Positions 15,443 through 23,540 of a stretch of DNA of 37,598 nt are shown piece by piece. Made by a program: the position numbers and the translations under genes. The notes under the pieces were generated by a model. The model had not been told where the DNA came from. It saw only the letters and a program-made list of their open reading frames with translations, and searched no databases. This stretch comes from Candidatus Tenebribacter burtonii (lineage in GTDB: Bacteria > Cloacimonadota > Cloacimonadia > Cloacimonadales > TCS61): the NCBI GenBank assembly GCA_030765625.1, contig JAVCCF010000116.1:1-37598 (forward strand). The letters run 5' to 3'. Position 1 is the stretch's first letter. Each line of letters starts with the position of its first letter.

Positions 15443-18400
15443 ATGAAAAAATTCTTAGGTTTAGTTATGTTTTTAATGTTCGTATGTAGTATTAGTGCAA
15501 CAGATTGGATAGCATTTGATTCCAGTTTTGAAAGAGAATTACAAGTTAATATAGTGGAATCTGATGATAACAGTATTCTTTTAGATATTAACGTTCCAGG
15601 AATGTATCTTCAAAATATTACAGAGAATGGACAGGTTTATCAGAGAATTAAAATGATCGAAGGTAGAACGACTCATGATGTAGGTTTTCCTGAACTACCT
15701 ATGATCACCAGAATAATTGGTATTCCTGATAATAAGGATGTTAGAGTGAAAGTGTTAAATGCTTCCACAATTAAATTGAACGATTATAATATTTATCCGC
15801 TGCAAACACCCGGGAAAGATGATGTCTCCAGTAATCAAGAATTTGTATTTGATCAGGAATTTTATCTATCTAAAGAAACTTATCCCCAAGATAACACTTA
15901 TATAGATAATGTAGGAATCTGGCGTGATGTTAAAATCGGGGGTTTCCATTTTATTCCATTTAATTTTGATGCAGGGACTAAAACTTTAGAAGTTACTACA
16001 AGTGCCAGAATTGAAATTGAATTTGATGGATTTGATGATCAACATGAATTGAATAAAGATAAAAAAATTACACCCGATTTTTATAATATGTATAATTCTG
16101 CCTTGATCAATTTTTCATCAATGGGATATGAGATCGAATACAATCGTGAGGTTAATATAAAATATTTAATTGTTACAAATACAACTACACTAACCAGTAT
16201 TCAACCATTTGTTGATTTAAAAAACCAGCAGGGAATGCCCGTAGAAGTTAGAATTCTTGAAACAGGATTTGAAACTGCGATACAGATCAAAGACTATATT
16301 ACTCAACTTTATAACTCGGATGATCTGGAGTATGTATTGATGGTGGGAGATGCTTATCCAAATGGATCAAGCGGACCGGATAATGTGCCGATGTATCTCT
16401 GGTCGGGTGGAGGCGAATCTTCATGGTCAGATTCATGGTATTCTTGTTTGGATGGGAACACAGACTATTATGCTGATATCGCTATTGGCAGGATCACTTA
16501 TGATAACATAGCTGAGCTTGATCACCAAATTCAGAAATTAATGGATTTTTATCAAACTCCAGATCAAACAACAAACTGGGGAGAGAACAGTATTTTGGTT
16601 GCTCACGAACAAGAATATCCCCTCAAATATACGCAGTGCAAGCAGCAGATCAATGATTTTCCATATGCTTTGCAAACACCAATTTTTACTCAATGTTATG
16701 GTGGTGCAGGAGCTACTAATAACGATATTATTAACTGGGTAAATACTACTTCCGGTGGTATATTCAATTATCGTGGTCACGGTAGTGCAACAGAACTATG
16801 GCAATGGGGTTCTACAGGAAGTTTTACCGCAACCCATGTAAATCAGCTCACAAATAATAACAGAAATTTTGTCATGTTCGATGTTTGCTGTGACAATATG
16901 GATATAGTGGGATATGCTGGTAACTGCCTAGCAGAATCTTTTATGAAGGCAGACGAAGCTGCTATCGCCATCAATGGAGCGATCGATCCTTCTTACACTA
17001 TTCCGAATCATGATTATGATAAGGAAATGTATAAAGCGATCTTCAATGAAGGAATTCTGAATATTGGGTATATCACAAATTATGCTAATGTGTTTGTAGT
17101 GAATCTGCATGGAAATATCGGAATTGCTAATGTTCTCACGTATCTTTGGTTAGGAGATAGTTCCATAAAACCTTGGACACTTCAGATAGAAGAGTTATCG
17201 GTTACTCACGATAATCAGTTGTTCCTGGGAATTTCCACTTTTGAAGTTTCTGTAATTGGGAATGGAAGCCCTTTAGAAAATGCCAGTGTATGTGTTAGTA
17301 ATGATGATGGTACAATTTATGCTTATGGTTTTACTGATAGTAATGGTTATGTGGAAGTTCAATTTGATGAACCTGTGCAAGATCCTGGTACTGCCTATGT
17401 AACTGTTACTTCTCATAATTTTATGACTTATCAGCAGGATATTCCAGTTATTCCTCTTGATGGTCCTTATATCATATTTGAAAGTTATGTTGTTGATGAT
17501 ACGATTACAGGTAATGGTAATGGAACTCTTGAAAATGGAGAGATCGTAGATCTTGATATGAGTATAGAGAATTTAGGTACTGAACAGGGAACGGATGTTA
17601 TAGTAACTATAACAACGACAGATTCTTATATAACAGTTGTTGATGGAACCGAGAATTTTGGTAATGTTGCAGCTGAATCTATTGTAACAGTTACAGGTGC
17701 ATTCACAATTGAAGCAGCTGGAGATATGCCTGATAGCCACATGATCTATTTTGAATTGGAAGCAGTAGCAGAAGATACATGGATCAGTGATTTTTCATTA
17801 GAAGCTTTTGCACCAATGTTCCCACCAGAAAATTTAACATCAGAGATCCAGAATTATAATGATGTAATGCTTACATGGGAGCAGCCAAGTGGTACAGATA
17901 TGACAAGAGATCTTTTAGGTTATAAGATCTACAAAGATGGTTTAGAGATAACTGAGATCAACGATCCTGCTATTCTCACCTACACAGATGCTATCTTACC
18001 AGCAGGTATTTATGAATATAGTATTACTGCTTTGTTCCATGTTGGAGAATCATGTTCTTCTAATATTGAAACAGTAACCCTGGTTCTTCCAGTACCTCAA
18101 AATCCAGAGGCTTCAACTCAATATGCAAACATTCTTATAAGCTGGGATGAGCTTGCAGACAGGTCATTTTCTCATTATAAAGTATATCGGAATTTACTCA
18201 TGATCGCAGATGATATAATGGAAAACTCTTATATTGATCTTGATGTACCGAACGGAACTTATTCCTACAATGTAAGATCGGTATATAGCGGTGGTTATCA
18301 ATCCGCCCTATCAACAGATGCTGTTATAGAACATATTCAGACCAATATTGATGAAATAATTATTCCTGTAAAAACCGAACTTACAGGTAACTATCCGAAT

Positions 18401-18646
18401 CCATTCAATCCGACAACAACAATAAGTTTCTCAACTAAAGAAGCAGGTTATGTATCAATAAATATTTATAATATGAAAGGTCAGCTTGTTAAGATACTTG
18501 TAAATAAGCAACTCGATGCAGCTTATTATGATATTGTATGGAATGGTAAGGATAACAGTGATAAACCAGTTTCAAGTGGTACATACTTCTACAAGATGAA
18601 ATCCAATAACTATACCGCTACAAAGAAAATGATACTTATGAAATAA
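15443..18646 (+). CDS. Secreted gingipain-like C25 cysteine peptidase with Fn3-like and C-terminal sorting modules
   Basis: A 1067-aa exported protein with a signal peptide 1 to about 19, a gingipain propeptide-like region, and a C25 peptidase domain (about 230-570). The likely catalytic dyad is visible: His446 in NYRGHGS and Cys482 or Cys483 in FDVCCDN. The substrate-binding fold also shows VLMVGDAYP and DYYADIAIGRI. After it come an Ig-like segment, two Fn3-like domains and a sorting domain with YPNPFNPTTTISFS ending KKMILMK. I chose ATG 15443 because it follows TTGGAGG; an in-frame TTG at 15431 would be part of that ribosome-binding site. The last ~290 residues are clearly homologous to those of the preceding M14 peptidase. 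A terminator follows. Confidence 0.9.
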   Translation: MKKFLGLVMFLMFVCSISATDWIAFDSSFERELQVNIVESDDNSILLDINVPGMYLQNITENGQVYQRIKMIEGRTTHDVGFPELPMITRIIGIPDNKDVRVKVLNASTIKLNDYNIYPLQTPGKDDVSSNQEFVFDQEFYLSKETYPQDNTYIDNVGIWRDVKIGGFHFIPFNFDAGTKTLEVTTSARIEIEFDGFDDQHELNKDKKITPDFYNMYNSALINFSSMGYEIEYNREVNIKYLIVTNTTTLTSIQPFVDLKNQQGMPVEVRILETGFETAIQIKDYITQLYNSDDLEYVLMVGDAYPNGSSGPDNVPMYLWSGGGESSWSDSWYSCLDGNTDYYADIAIGRITYDNIAELDHQIQKLMDFYQTPDQTTNWGENSILVAHEQEYPLKYTQCKQQINDFPYALQTPIFTQCYGGAGATNNDIINWVNTTSGGIFNYRGHGSATELWQWGSTGSFTATHVNQLTNNNRNFVMFDVCCDNMDIVGYAGNCLAESFMKADEAAIAINGAIDPSYTIPNHDYDKEMYKAIFNEGILNIGYITNYANVFVVNLHGNIGIANVLTYLWLGDSSIKPWTLQIEELSVTHDNQLFLGISTFEVSVIGNGSPLENASVCVSNDDGTIYAYGFTDSNGYVEVQFDEPVQDPGTAYVTVTSHNFMTYQQDIPVIPLDGPYIIFESYVVDDTITGNGNGTLENGEIVDLDMSIENLGTEQGTDVIVTITTTDSYITVVDGTENFGNVAAESIVTVTGAFTIEAAGDMPDSHMIYFELEAVAEDTWISDFSLEAFAPMFPPENLTSEIQNYNDVMLTWEQPSGTDMTRDLLGYKIYKDGLEITEINDPAILTYTDAILPAGIYEYSITALFHVGESCSSNIETVTLVLPVPQNPEASTQYANILISWDELADRSFSHYKVYRNLLMIADDIMENSYIDLDVPNGTYSYNVRSVYSGGYQSALSTDAVIEHIQTNIDEIIIPVKTELTGNYPNPFNPTTTISFSTKEAGYVSINIYNMKGQLVKILVNKQLDAAYYDIVWNGKDNSDKPVSSGTYFYKMKSNNYTATKKMILMK

Positions 18647-18710
18647 GAGAATTTCACCTCGACCAGTTTTCGAGAGCAGCAACTTTTCATTCTCATGAAT
18701 AAGATAATTT

Positions 18711-18745
18711 TGCCTGATCACTCACGAGTGGTCAGGCAATTTCTT
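18711..18745 (+). terminator. Strong hairpin terminator after the peptidase operon
   Basis: TGCCTGATCACTC (18711-18723) pairs with GAGTGGTCAGGCA (18726-18738), 13 bp with one G-T pair, followed by a T-rich run. The AATTTT on its left would let it act in both directions. Confidence 0.85.
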
Positions 18746-18779
18746 CTTCGGTTAAATAATATTAATTATCTATTGTATA

Positions 18780-18809
18780 AAAGGGGAAAGTTGAATAGCT
18801 TTCTCCTTT
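18780..18809 (-). terminator. Terminator for the TonB-receptor operon
   Basis: Reading the minus strand, AAAGGAGAAAG (18809-18799) pairs with CTTTCCCCTTT (18790-18780) with one G-T pair, followed by T-rich sequence. It lies 12 bases beyond the receptor's stop codon. Confidence 0.65.
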
Positions 18810-18820
18810 GTTTTGCAACG

Positions 18821-21118
18821 TTAAAATTCATATTCTACGCCAAGAATCGGTAAAAACGTCCATTGATAAACTTCATCAACTGTTTGATCCGTATCATTCC
18901 AGTAATACTCAGCGATATTCTTCTGAGCATAAGCATTCCACACACTAGCATAGATCACCATGTTTGTTTTATTGAAAAAAAACCTCTTATCTATCCGAAC
19001 GTTCATTGAGTGATAGTCTGGATAACGCTTAGCATTTATCCGGTTTTCATCCAGTACTGTCTGATGATATTCTTCTGATAGTTGTTCATCGATTGGAGTG
19101 TAAGGGACACCACCTGCATAGATCCAGCGCATACTCATTTCCAATCCTGGAGTTGGTTTATAGCCACCTTCGATACTAATGATAAGCTGATTATCATAGT
19201 TTCTGTTACGCCAGATGCCGTCGTAACTTTTATAACTGGAACGGAAATAAGCAGCACTAGCTAATCCGTAAATTCTCTCAGCCAATTTCTTCTGCAGAAT
19301 CACTTCTACACCACGGCTCAAAGCTTGACCATCATCTTTTAGGTTTTCATAATTATTAAAGAAATTATCGTCGATCACAAAAAAACCAGGTTGATTAGTA
19401 TCCGTTGGAAAATTGCTGTAATTTTTCTGATACGCTTCTATAACTAAGCGCGTGTCTTCTGAAAGTAAATGTTCAATTCCTATAATGTAATGTAAGGCAA
19501 ATGGATCTTTCAGATCTTTATTGTCTTCACTCTGCGATAAAAGCAGTAGTGGTAAATTCTGATGAAAAATCCCAATCGAACCATTTAAAGAAGTTTTTTC
19601 ATTCAGTTTATATTTACAGAAAAATCTTGGTGATAGGGTTACATTTTCGTTTAAAGAAAAATAATCTGCCCTTAAACCTAAAACTGTAGAAAATTTAGGG
19701 AAAGGATTAAAATTAAGACTGACAAAACCACCCAATTTTTCAGCTCTTATTTTATGTTTCATACTAAGTTCTGGAATTGTATCACCAATAGAATTAGTTG
19801 ATTCTGCCAGAAAGTTATCATAATCATGCATCAAGTGTTTAGCGTCGAATCCAAAATCTAAACTGATCTTTTCAGAAATTCTTCTGAAATTCACATTTCT
19901 TAATTTTAATTCCAGCTCGTTGGTACGGTTCTTAATATCTGGTACAACACTAACTGGTTCTTTAAAAGTTTCCCAATAATCTTCTTCATATTTAGATGAT
20001 GTAACTGAAAGTGATGTATTAGAAAAAGTAGATTCATTCCAAACAGCCCGCCAATTCAAACCATAAGTTCCCTGATAAAGATCTTGATTCCCGTAATGTG
20101 ACATATAGTTTTCCATTGCATTTTTCTGGTCGGGAGAGTTATGATCATCTGCAAAAACAGCTAGGAAAGATAACTTTTGTAAGGGATTGAATTCATAGGT
20201 AAACTTTCCTTGTATATCACCATATTCTGGTGCAATTGAAGTTCCTACATCGATAGCATCGATAATATATTTCAAGTAACTTCTTTTTATAGCCAGCATA
20301 GCAGAACTTTTCTTGCTTGTAGGACCTTCAAAAATTCCTCCGAAACCTACCCAACTGAAATCAATCTGTCCATCAAATTCATTTGGATTTCCATCGCGGA
20401 AATCGATTTCCATAATGGAAGAAAGCTTGTCTCCATAAATGGCAGAAAATCCTCCTGTATTGAATGTAACATTTTGGATGAAATCTACATTAAGAATACC
20501 TATCGGTCCGCCAGATGAACCTTGATGCGGAAAGTGATTAATATTTGGGATTTCGATATTATCAATATAGAATGAATTTTCCATCGGATTTCCGCCGCGT
20601 ACAATAAGGTTATTACTCTGATCATTAACTTTTGCCACACTTGGAAGAGACATCATAATTCTACTCACATCTCCAGCAGAGCCGGGAGCACGCCGGATCT
20701 CTTCATTAGAAAAGCTAACAATACTTATTGTCTGCTCCTCTGTTTCAGCAAAATAACTGGTTTCTACTTTTATTCCTTCAATCTGAATGGCTTTTCTCTT
20801 TAATTCTCCGTTTACAAATGTTGATCGATTTGAGCGTATTATTATATCTGTTTTTGTTTGCTGGTTGGTTCCAATTATCTGAAAGATAATCGTGTAATTT
20901 CCTACAGGCAGGTTCATTATGGAATATTGCCCCTTTTTATTCGTATAAACACCTTTTTCAAGTTCTTTCACTAAGACAGTTACATTCACCAATGGATAGC
21001 TTGTTTCTGCATCGATAACACGTCCTATTAAGTTACCTGTTTGAGTTTGGCTTGGATATAGCAATGTACTAAATCCTATCACTAAAATAATTAGTAATAT
21101 TTTTGTTTGTTTGTTCAT
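18821..21118 (-). CDS. TonB-dependent outer-membrane receptor with carboxypeptidase-regulatory-like N-terminal domain
   Basis: A 765-aa outer-membrane protein. Signal peptide about 1-24, then a CarboxypepD_reg-like beta-sandwich (GNLIGRVIDAETSYPLVNVTV...YTNKKGQYSI, about 28-110), a TonB plug (SNNLIVRGGNPMENSFYIDN and GGFSAIYGDKLSSIMEI, about 140-240) and a 22-strand barrel ending in the terminal aromatic GVEYEF. Such receptors import large nutrients with TonB energy. No SusD-like partner lies beside it, so a classic SusCD glycan system is not indicated; iron complexes, peptides or export of polymers are all open. It follows the TetR gene by 17 bp and is presumably regulated by it. A GGGAAGAA site precedes the ATG. 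Confidence 0.92.
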   Translation of the reverse strand: MNKQTKILLIILVIGFSTLLYPSQTQTGNLIGRVIDAETSYPLVNVTVLVKELEKGVYTNKKGQYSIMNLPVGNYTIIFQIIGTNQQTKTDIIIRSNRSTFVNGELKRKAIQIEGIKVETSYFAETEEQTISIVSFSNEEIRRAPGSAGDVSRIMMSLPSVAKVNDQSNNLIVRGGNPMENSFYIDNIEIPNINHFPHQGSSGGPIGILNVDFIQNVTFNTGGFSAIYGDKLSSIMEIDFRDGNPNEFDGQIDFSWVGFGGIFEGPTSKKSSAMLAIKRSYLKYIIDAIDVGTSIAPEYGDIQGKFTYEFNPLQKLSFLAVFADDHNSPDQKNAMENYMSHYGNQDLYQGTYGLNWRAVWNESTFSNTSLSVTSSKYEEDYWETFKEPVSVVPDIKNRTNELELKLRNVNFRRISEKISLDFGFDAKHLMHDYDNFLAESTNSIGDTIPELSMKHKIRAEKLGGFVSLNFNPFPKFSTVLGLRADYFSLNENVTLSPRFFCKYKLNEKTSLNGSIGIFHQNLPLLLLSQSEDNKDLKDPFALHYIIGIEHLLSEDTRLVIEAYQKNYSNFPTDTNQPGFFVIDDNFFNNYENLKDDGQALSRGVEVILQKKLAERIYGLASAAYFRSSYKSYDGIWRNRNYDNQLIISIEGGYKPTPGLEMSMRWIYAGGVPYTPIDEQLSEEYHQTVLDENRINAKRYPDYHSMNVRIDKRFFFNKTNMVIYASVWNAYAQKNIAEYYWNDTDQTVDEVYQWTFLPILGVEYEF

Positions 21119-21135
21119 TTATTCTTCCCTTTTTT

Positions 21136-21720
21136 TTATTTTAGATAATTTTCTAACAAAACTTTGATGAAGACCTTTTGATTTTCTAAGCTTTTTAATT
21201 CTTTTCCCAAAAATTGATCAAACAATCCAGGCATCATACCGGACATAAGAATAGTTGAAAATAATTGTACTACGGATGTTTTGCTTTCAAAATTATCTTC
21301 AAAGGGTATAATGTTTCTAATTAACCCGTGCAGTTCTGCTAAAAACTCATTGATCTTCTGAACAGAATTTGTGCTGAAATCATTTTTAAGGAATGAATCA
21401 GCAAGATGTGCTTTGGTTAAGTTCGGGTAATTAATTAAACCTTTCAAAGTATCTTCCAGAAAATGCTGAATGGCCTTTTTTGAATCACTTACCCAGAGAT
21501 CTTCATAATCTTTAATATTGTTTACAAAACTTTCATTTAAAGTTGCATTCATTACGATTTTTAATAGTTGTTCTTTAGAACCAAAATGGTAATTTATTGC
21601 TGCCACATTCACTCCAGCTTGTTCAGCAATTTTCCTAATTGTAACACCTTGAATACCTTTGCTCTCAATACTTTCAATAGTAGTCATAATGATTTTTTGT
21701 TTAATTTCATTACTACTCAT
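21136..21720 (-). CDS. TetR-family transcriptional regulator
   Basis: A 194-aa protein with the TetR helix-turn-helix at residues 27-52 (TIRKIAEQAGVNVAAINYHFG, continuing SKEQLL) and a helical ligand-binding C-terminal domain. TetR proteins usually repress and are released by a small ligand. The start at 21720 is preferred because GGAGG lies 8 bases upstream; the ATG at 21726 is only 2 bases from it, and the far upstream TTG-type start is unlikely. It is the first gene of a two-gene unit with the TonB receptor, and a 20-bp dyad in its leader is a good autoregulatory operator candidate. The ligand is unknown. Confidence 0.9.
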   Translation of the reverse strand: MSSNEIKQKIIMTTIESIESKGIQGVTIRKIAEQAGVNVAAINYHFGSKEQLLKIVMNATLNESFVNNIKDYEDLWVSDSKKAIQHFLEDTLKGLINYPNLTKAHLADSFLKNDFSTNSVQKINEFLAELHGLIRNIIPFEDNFESKTSVVQLFSTILMSGMMPGLFDQFLGKELKSLENQKVFIKVLLENYLK

Positions 21721-21753
21721 TTTCATTTCCTCCTTCAATAAATAAAACAGTAA

Positions 21754-21773
21754 TTTTAAACACATGTTTGAAA
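21754..21773. promoter_or_regulatory. Candidate TetR operator
   Basis: TTTTAAACACATGTTTGAAA has 9-base arms that pair outward from a 2-base centre with a single mismatch, the usual size and style of TetR-family operators. It lies 34 bases upstream of the tetR start, and a consensus TTGACA on the minus strand is at 21797-21792, so binding would block transcription of the operon. Confidence 0.5.
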
Positions 21774-22060
21774 AAAATATTTATGTCTTCATGTCAAGAT
21801 TTATTTCTTTTTGTATATTAAATTTATAGCATAATGCAAAAATAACTGTAGCAATTTTACTCCTCGATTATTGGTAATTTCCCCCGATTTTTCATAGATT
21901 ACTTTCGGTTTGTTCCCAACGGAATGATTATTGATCTAGAAGCTAAAGTTAAAAAAAATAATTGTATTCCAAAATTATCTTAATTTATACCCTTGAGGGA
22001 ACATTATGTTTGACAAGAACAGATGAATGAGGCGAATAGTGAATTAAATTGGAGGTATAA
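21774..22060. other. Divergent intergenic region between tetR and the rubrerythrin-like gene
   Basis: Non-coding, AT-rich. The left end holds the TTGACA for tetR. A second TTGACA on the plus strand at 22010-22015 could serve the diiron-protein gene, but a good -10 is not evident (AATAGT at 22035, spacer 19). CGGTTTGTTCCCAACGG at about 21906-21922 is a partial dyad. I see no convincing Fur or PerR box. Confidence 0.4.
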
Positions 22061-22549
22061 ATGAAAAATAAAGAAATGTTAATTGCTTTGAAGAATGCAA
22101 TGCGAGGTGAAAAAGATAGCATAAATGTTTATCAGAATGCTCTTGGAAACTCTAAGGATACTGAAGTAATAAATTTTTTCCAATATATGATTGAAGAAGA
22201 ACAAAGACACTTTAATTATCTTTTGGAGTATTATCAATCCATTACCAATGAAGAGATATTGAAAATAATCGTTACAAAAGATACAGAAAACATGATTTTT
22301 TCAGACAACTTTATAAAAAGGATTGGCTCAAATCAAATGTTGTTTTCTGCTATTTCAGTGGCTACACTTTTAGAAAGAAATGCTTTTGAATTTTATCAGA
22401 AATCAGCAGAACAGTCTGATGACGAAGTGTTGAAAAAGTTTTTCGAGAAAATGAGTAACTGGGAAAAACAACATTATGATGATTTGATTGAAATTGCAGA
22501 TGAAGCAGAAAGTACTTACTGGCAAAAGAATAACTTTGAACCATTTTAA
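22061..22549 (+). CDS. Rubrerythrin-like diiron (ferritin-like) protein without rubredoxin domain
   Basis: A 162-aa four-helix protein. The six expected diiron ligands are present: Glu17, Glu47 and His50 (EEEQRH) in the first half, Glu105 (LLERNAFEFY), Glu135 and His138 (WEKQH) in the second. There is no C-terminal CxxC rubredoxin domain, so it is of the short erythrin type. Proteins of this class reduce hydrogen peroxide or sense/store iron in anaerobes and microaerophiles. It is a single gene with a TTGGAGG ribosome-binding site, and a weak terminator region follows. With the OsmC protein it is one of two peroxide-related genes in the window. The electron donor is unknown. Confidence 0.88.
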   Translation: MKNKEMLIALKNAMRGEKDSINVYQNALGNSKDTEVINFFQYMIEEEQRHFNYLLEYYQSITNEEILKIIVTKDTENMIFSDNFIKRIGSNQMLFSAISVATLLERNAFEFYQKSAEQSDDEVLKKFFEKMSNWEKQHYDDLIEIADEAESTYWQKNNFEPF

Positions 22550-22570
22550 TATCAATTTCTGTGAGGTTTT

Positions 22571-22660
22571 ATGAACATGATTTCACAGCAATTAATTGAA
22601 AAATACTCAATCTATGATCATAAAAAGATGATGAAAATAGTGGTTCGGTCAAAGGAGTAA
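22571..22660 (+). CDS. Doubtful 29-aa ORF downstream of the rubrerythrin-like gene
   Basis: A short frame (MNMISQQLIEKYSIYDHKK...) with a GAGG four bases before the ATG spacing region. It may be a remnant. An inverted repeat (CTGTGA at 22559 with TCACAG) spans its start, which argues against efficient translation. I do not recognise the peptide. Confidence 0.15.
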   Translation: MNMISQQLIEKYSIYDHKKMMKIVVRSKE

Positions 22661-22776
22661 TAAGGATTGAGATTAACCAAAGAATTTGCATATATTGTTT
22701 TTAAAAAAGCGTAGCGTAAAGATAACTGTAACTAATTCTTATATTTTTCATGATAACCTGTGAACAAGGTGTTCAT

Positions 22777-22802
22777 AAAACCAACAAGGTTTTCTTCTAT
22801 TT
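22777..22802 (+). terminator. Possible terminator upstream of the pilus operon
   Basis: AAAACC-AACAA-GGTTTT followed by CTTCTATTT. The stem is only 6 bp and half A-T. A neighbouring GAAC-AAGGT-GTTC hairpin (22762-22774) could compete with it. Confidence 0.4.
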
Positions 22803-23087
22803 AAAGCCATCCATGTTCTTTAACTTATTATTCAATTATCTAATCATATTTTAAATAATTTTACATATTTTTAATAAATAAAACAATTTTTAGAATTTAA
22901 TTCTAATAGCAATATTTTATTAATAGTCACAATAATTTATTTGTTAACCTTATTAAATTTAAGTTAATTATGTTTGTTTGTAATAAATTATAATAATCCA
23001 TTTTTTTCTTGCAACAATAAGAAAAAATTTATTTATAGGAATAGAATATGCATAATAAGGAAGAAAATAATCTTAGGAGGACGTATA
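22803..23087 (+). promoter_or_regulatory. Extremely AT-rich leader and promoter region of the type IV pilus operon
   Basis: From about 22820 to 23060 the sequence is almost purely A and T, unlike its neighbours. It contains a perfect 7-1-7 dyad TAGAATTTAATTCTA at 22891-22905, a TTAAATTTAA palindrome near 22953 and a TATAAT at 22989-22994 with no clear -35. I do not see a sigma-54 GG-N10-GC site, which drives pilin genes in some bacteria. The AGGAGG of the pilin lies at 23075-23080. Long AT tracts here could bend DNA or bind a nucleoid protein. Confidence 0.45.
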
Positions 23088-23525
23088 ATGTTTAAAAATG
23101 TAAAAAACCAAAAGGGATTCAGTCTTATTGAATTATTAGTTGTTGTTGTAATTATTGCTATTCTTGCAGCCATTGCTGTCCCGATCTACATGAATTATGT
23201 TCGTAATGCAAGATCAACAGAAGCTCAAACTGCACTTGCTGCTATTCGAAGTACTTATCGAGTTTATCGCCAAACTTATGGATCTACTGATAATTATGAT
23301 ATTGATCAAGCACTTAGAGCTATCCACTTGGGAAATAGAACTTTGAAAAATTGGGAGTTTGAAGTTGTTGGTAATCCACCTACAAAATATGTTGCAACTT
23401 CCACAGAAGAGTTTCCCGAAGGTGAAGGAAATCAAGTTTGGTATGATGTGGATGATGCAAAATATTTTGGTTATGGAACTGCTGATGATGATGAAGCTAA
23501 TACTTCCGATGAAGTTTTAGATTAG
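23088..23525 (+). CDS. pilA: Type IV major pilin-like prepilin
   Basis: A 145-aa prepilin. A short basic leader ends at Gly10, followed by the class-III cleavage site FSLIE with Glu at position +5, then the hydrophobic pilin helix (LLVVVVIIAILAAIAVPIYM). The globular part is acidic and has no cysteine pair, so there is no disulfide D-region; the last 20 residues are rich in Asp and Glu. ATG 23088 was chosen because AGGAGG sits 7 bases upstream and it gives a normal short leader; an in-frame TTG 114 bases earlier would add an atypical N-terminus. As first gene of the operon it is probably the major subunit, although a pseudopilin-like role cannot be excluded. Confidence 0.92.
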   Translation: MFKNVKNQKGFSLIELLVVVVIIAILAAIAVPIYMNYVRNARSTEAQTALAAIRSTYRVYRQTYGSTDNYDIDQALRAIHLGNRTLKNWEFEVVGNPPTKYVATSTEEFPEGEGNQVWYDVDDAKYFGYGTADDDEANTSDEVLD

Positions 23526-23540
23526 TTCGGAGGTATTGAG

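Noticed and set aside
21900-21960. Fur/PerR-type box upstream of the rubrerythrin-like gene
   Set aside because: ATGATTATTGAT matches only half of such a site and lacks dyad symmetry.
22571-22740. Second small gene between the rubrerythrin-like gene and the pilus operon
   Set aside because: Frames are short, weakly started and overlap an inverted repeat; only the 29-aa frame was listed, at low confidence.
22974-23087. Upstream TTG start for the pilin
   Set aside because: It would add 38 residues before the prepilin leader and lies in the AT-rich promoter region; ATG 23088 has AGGAGG.
22940-23087. Sigma-54 promoter for the pilin
   Set aside because: TTGCA occurs near 23010, but no GG element lies at the required distance upstream.
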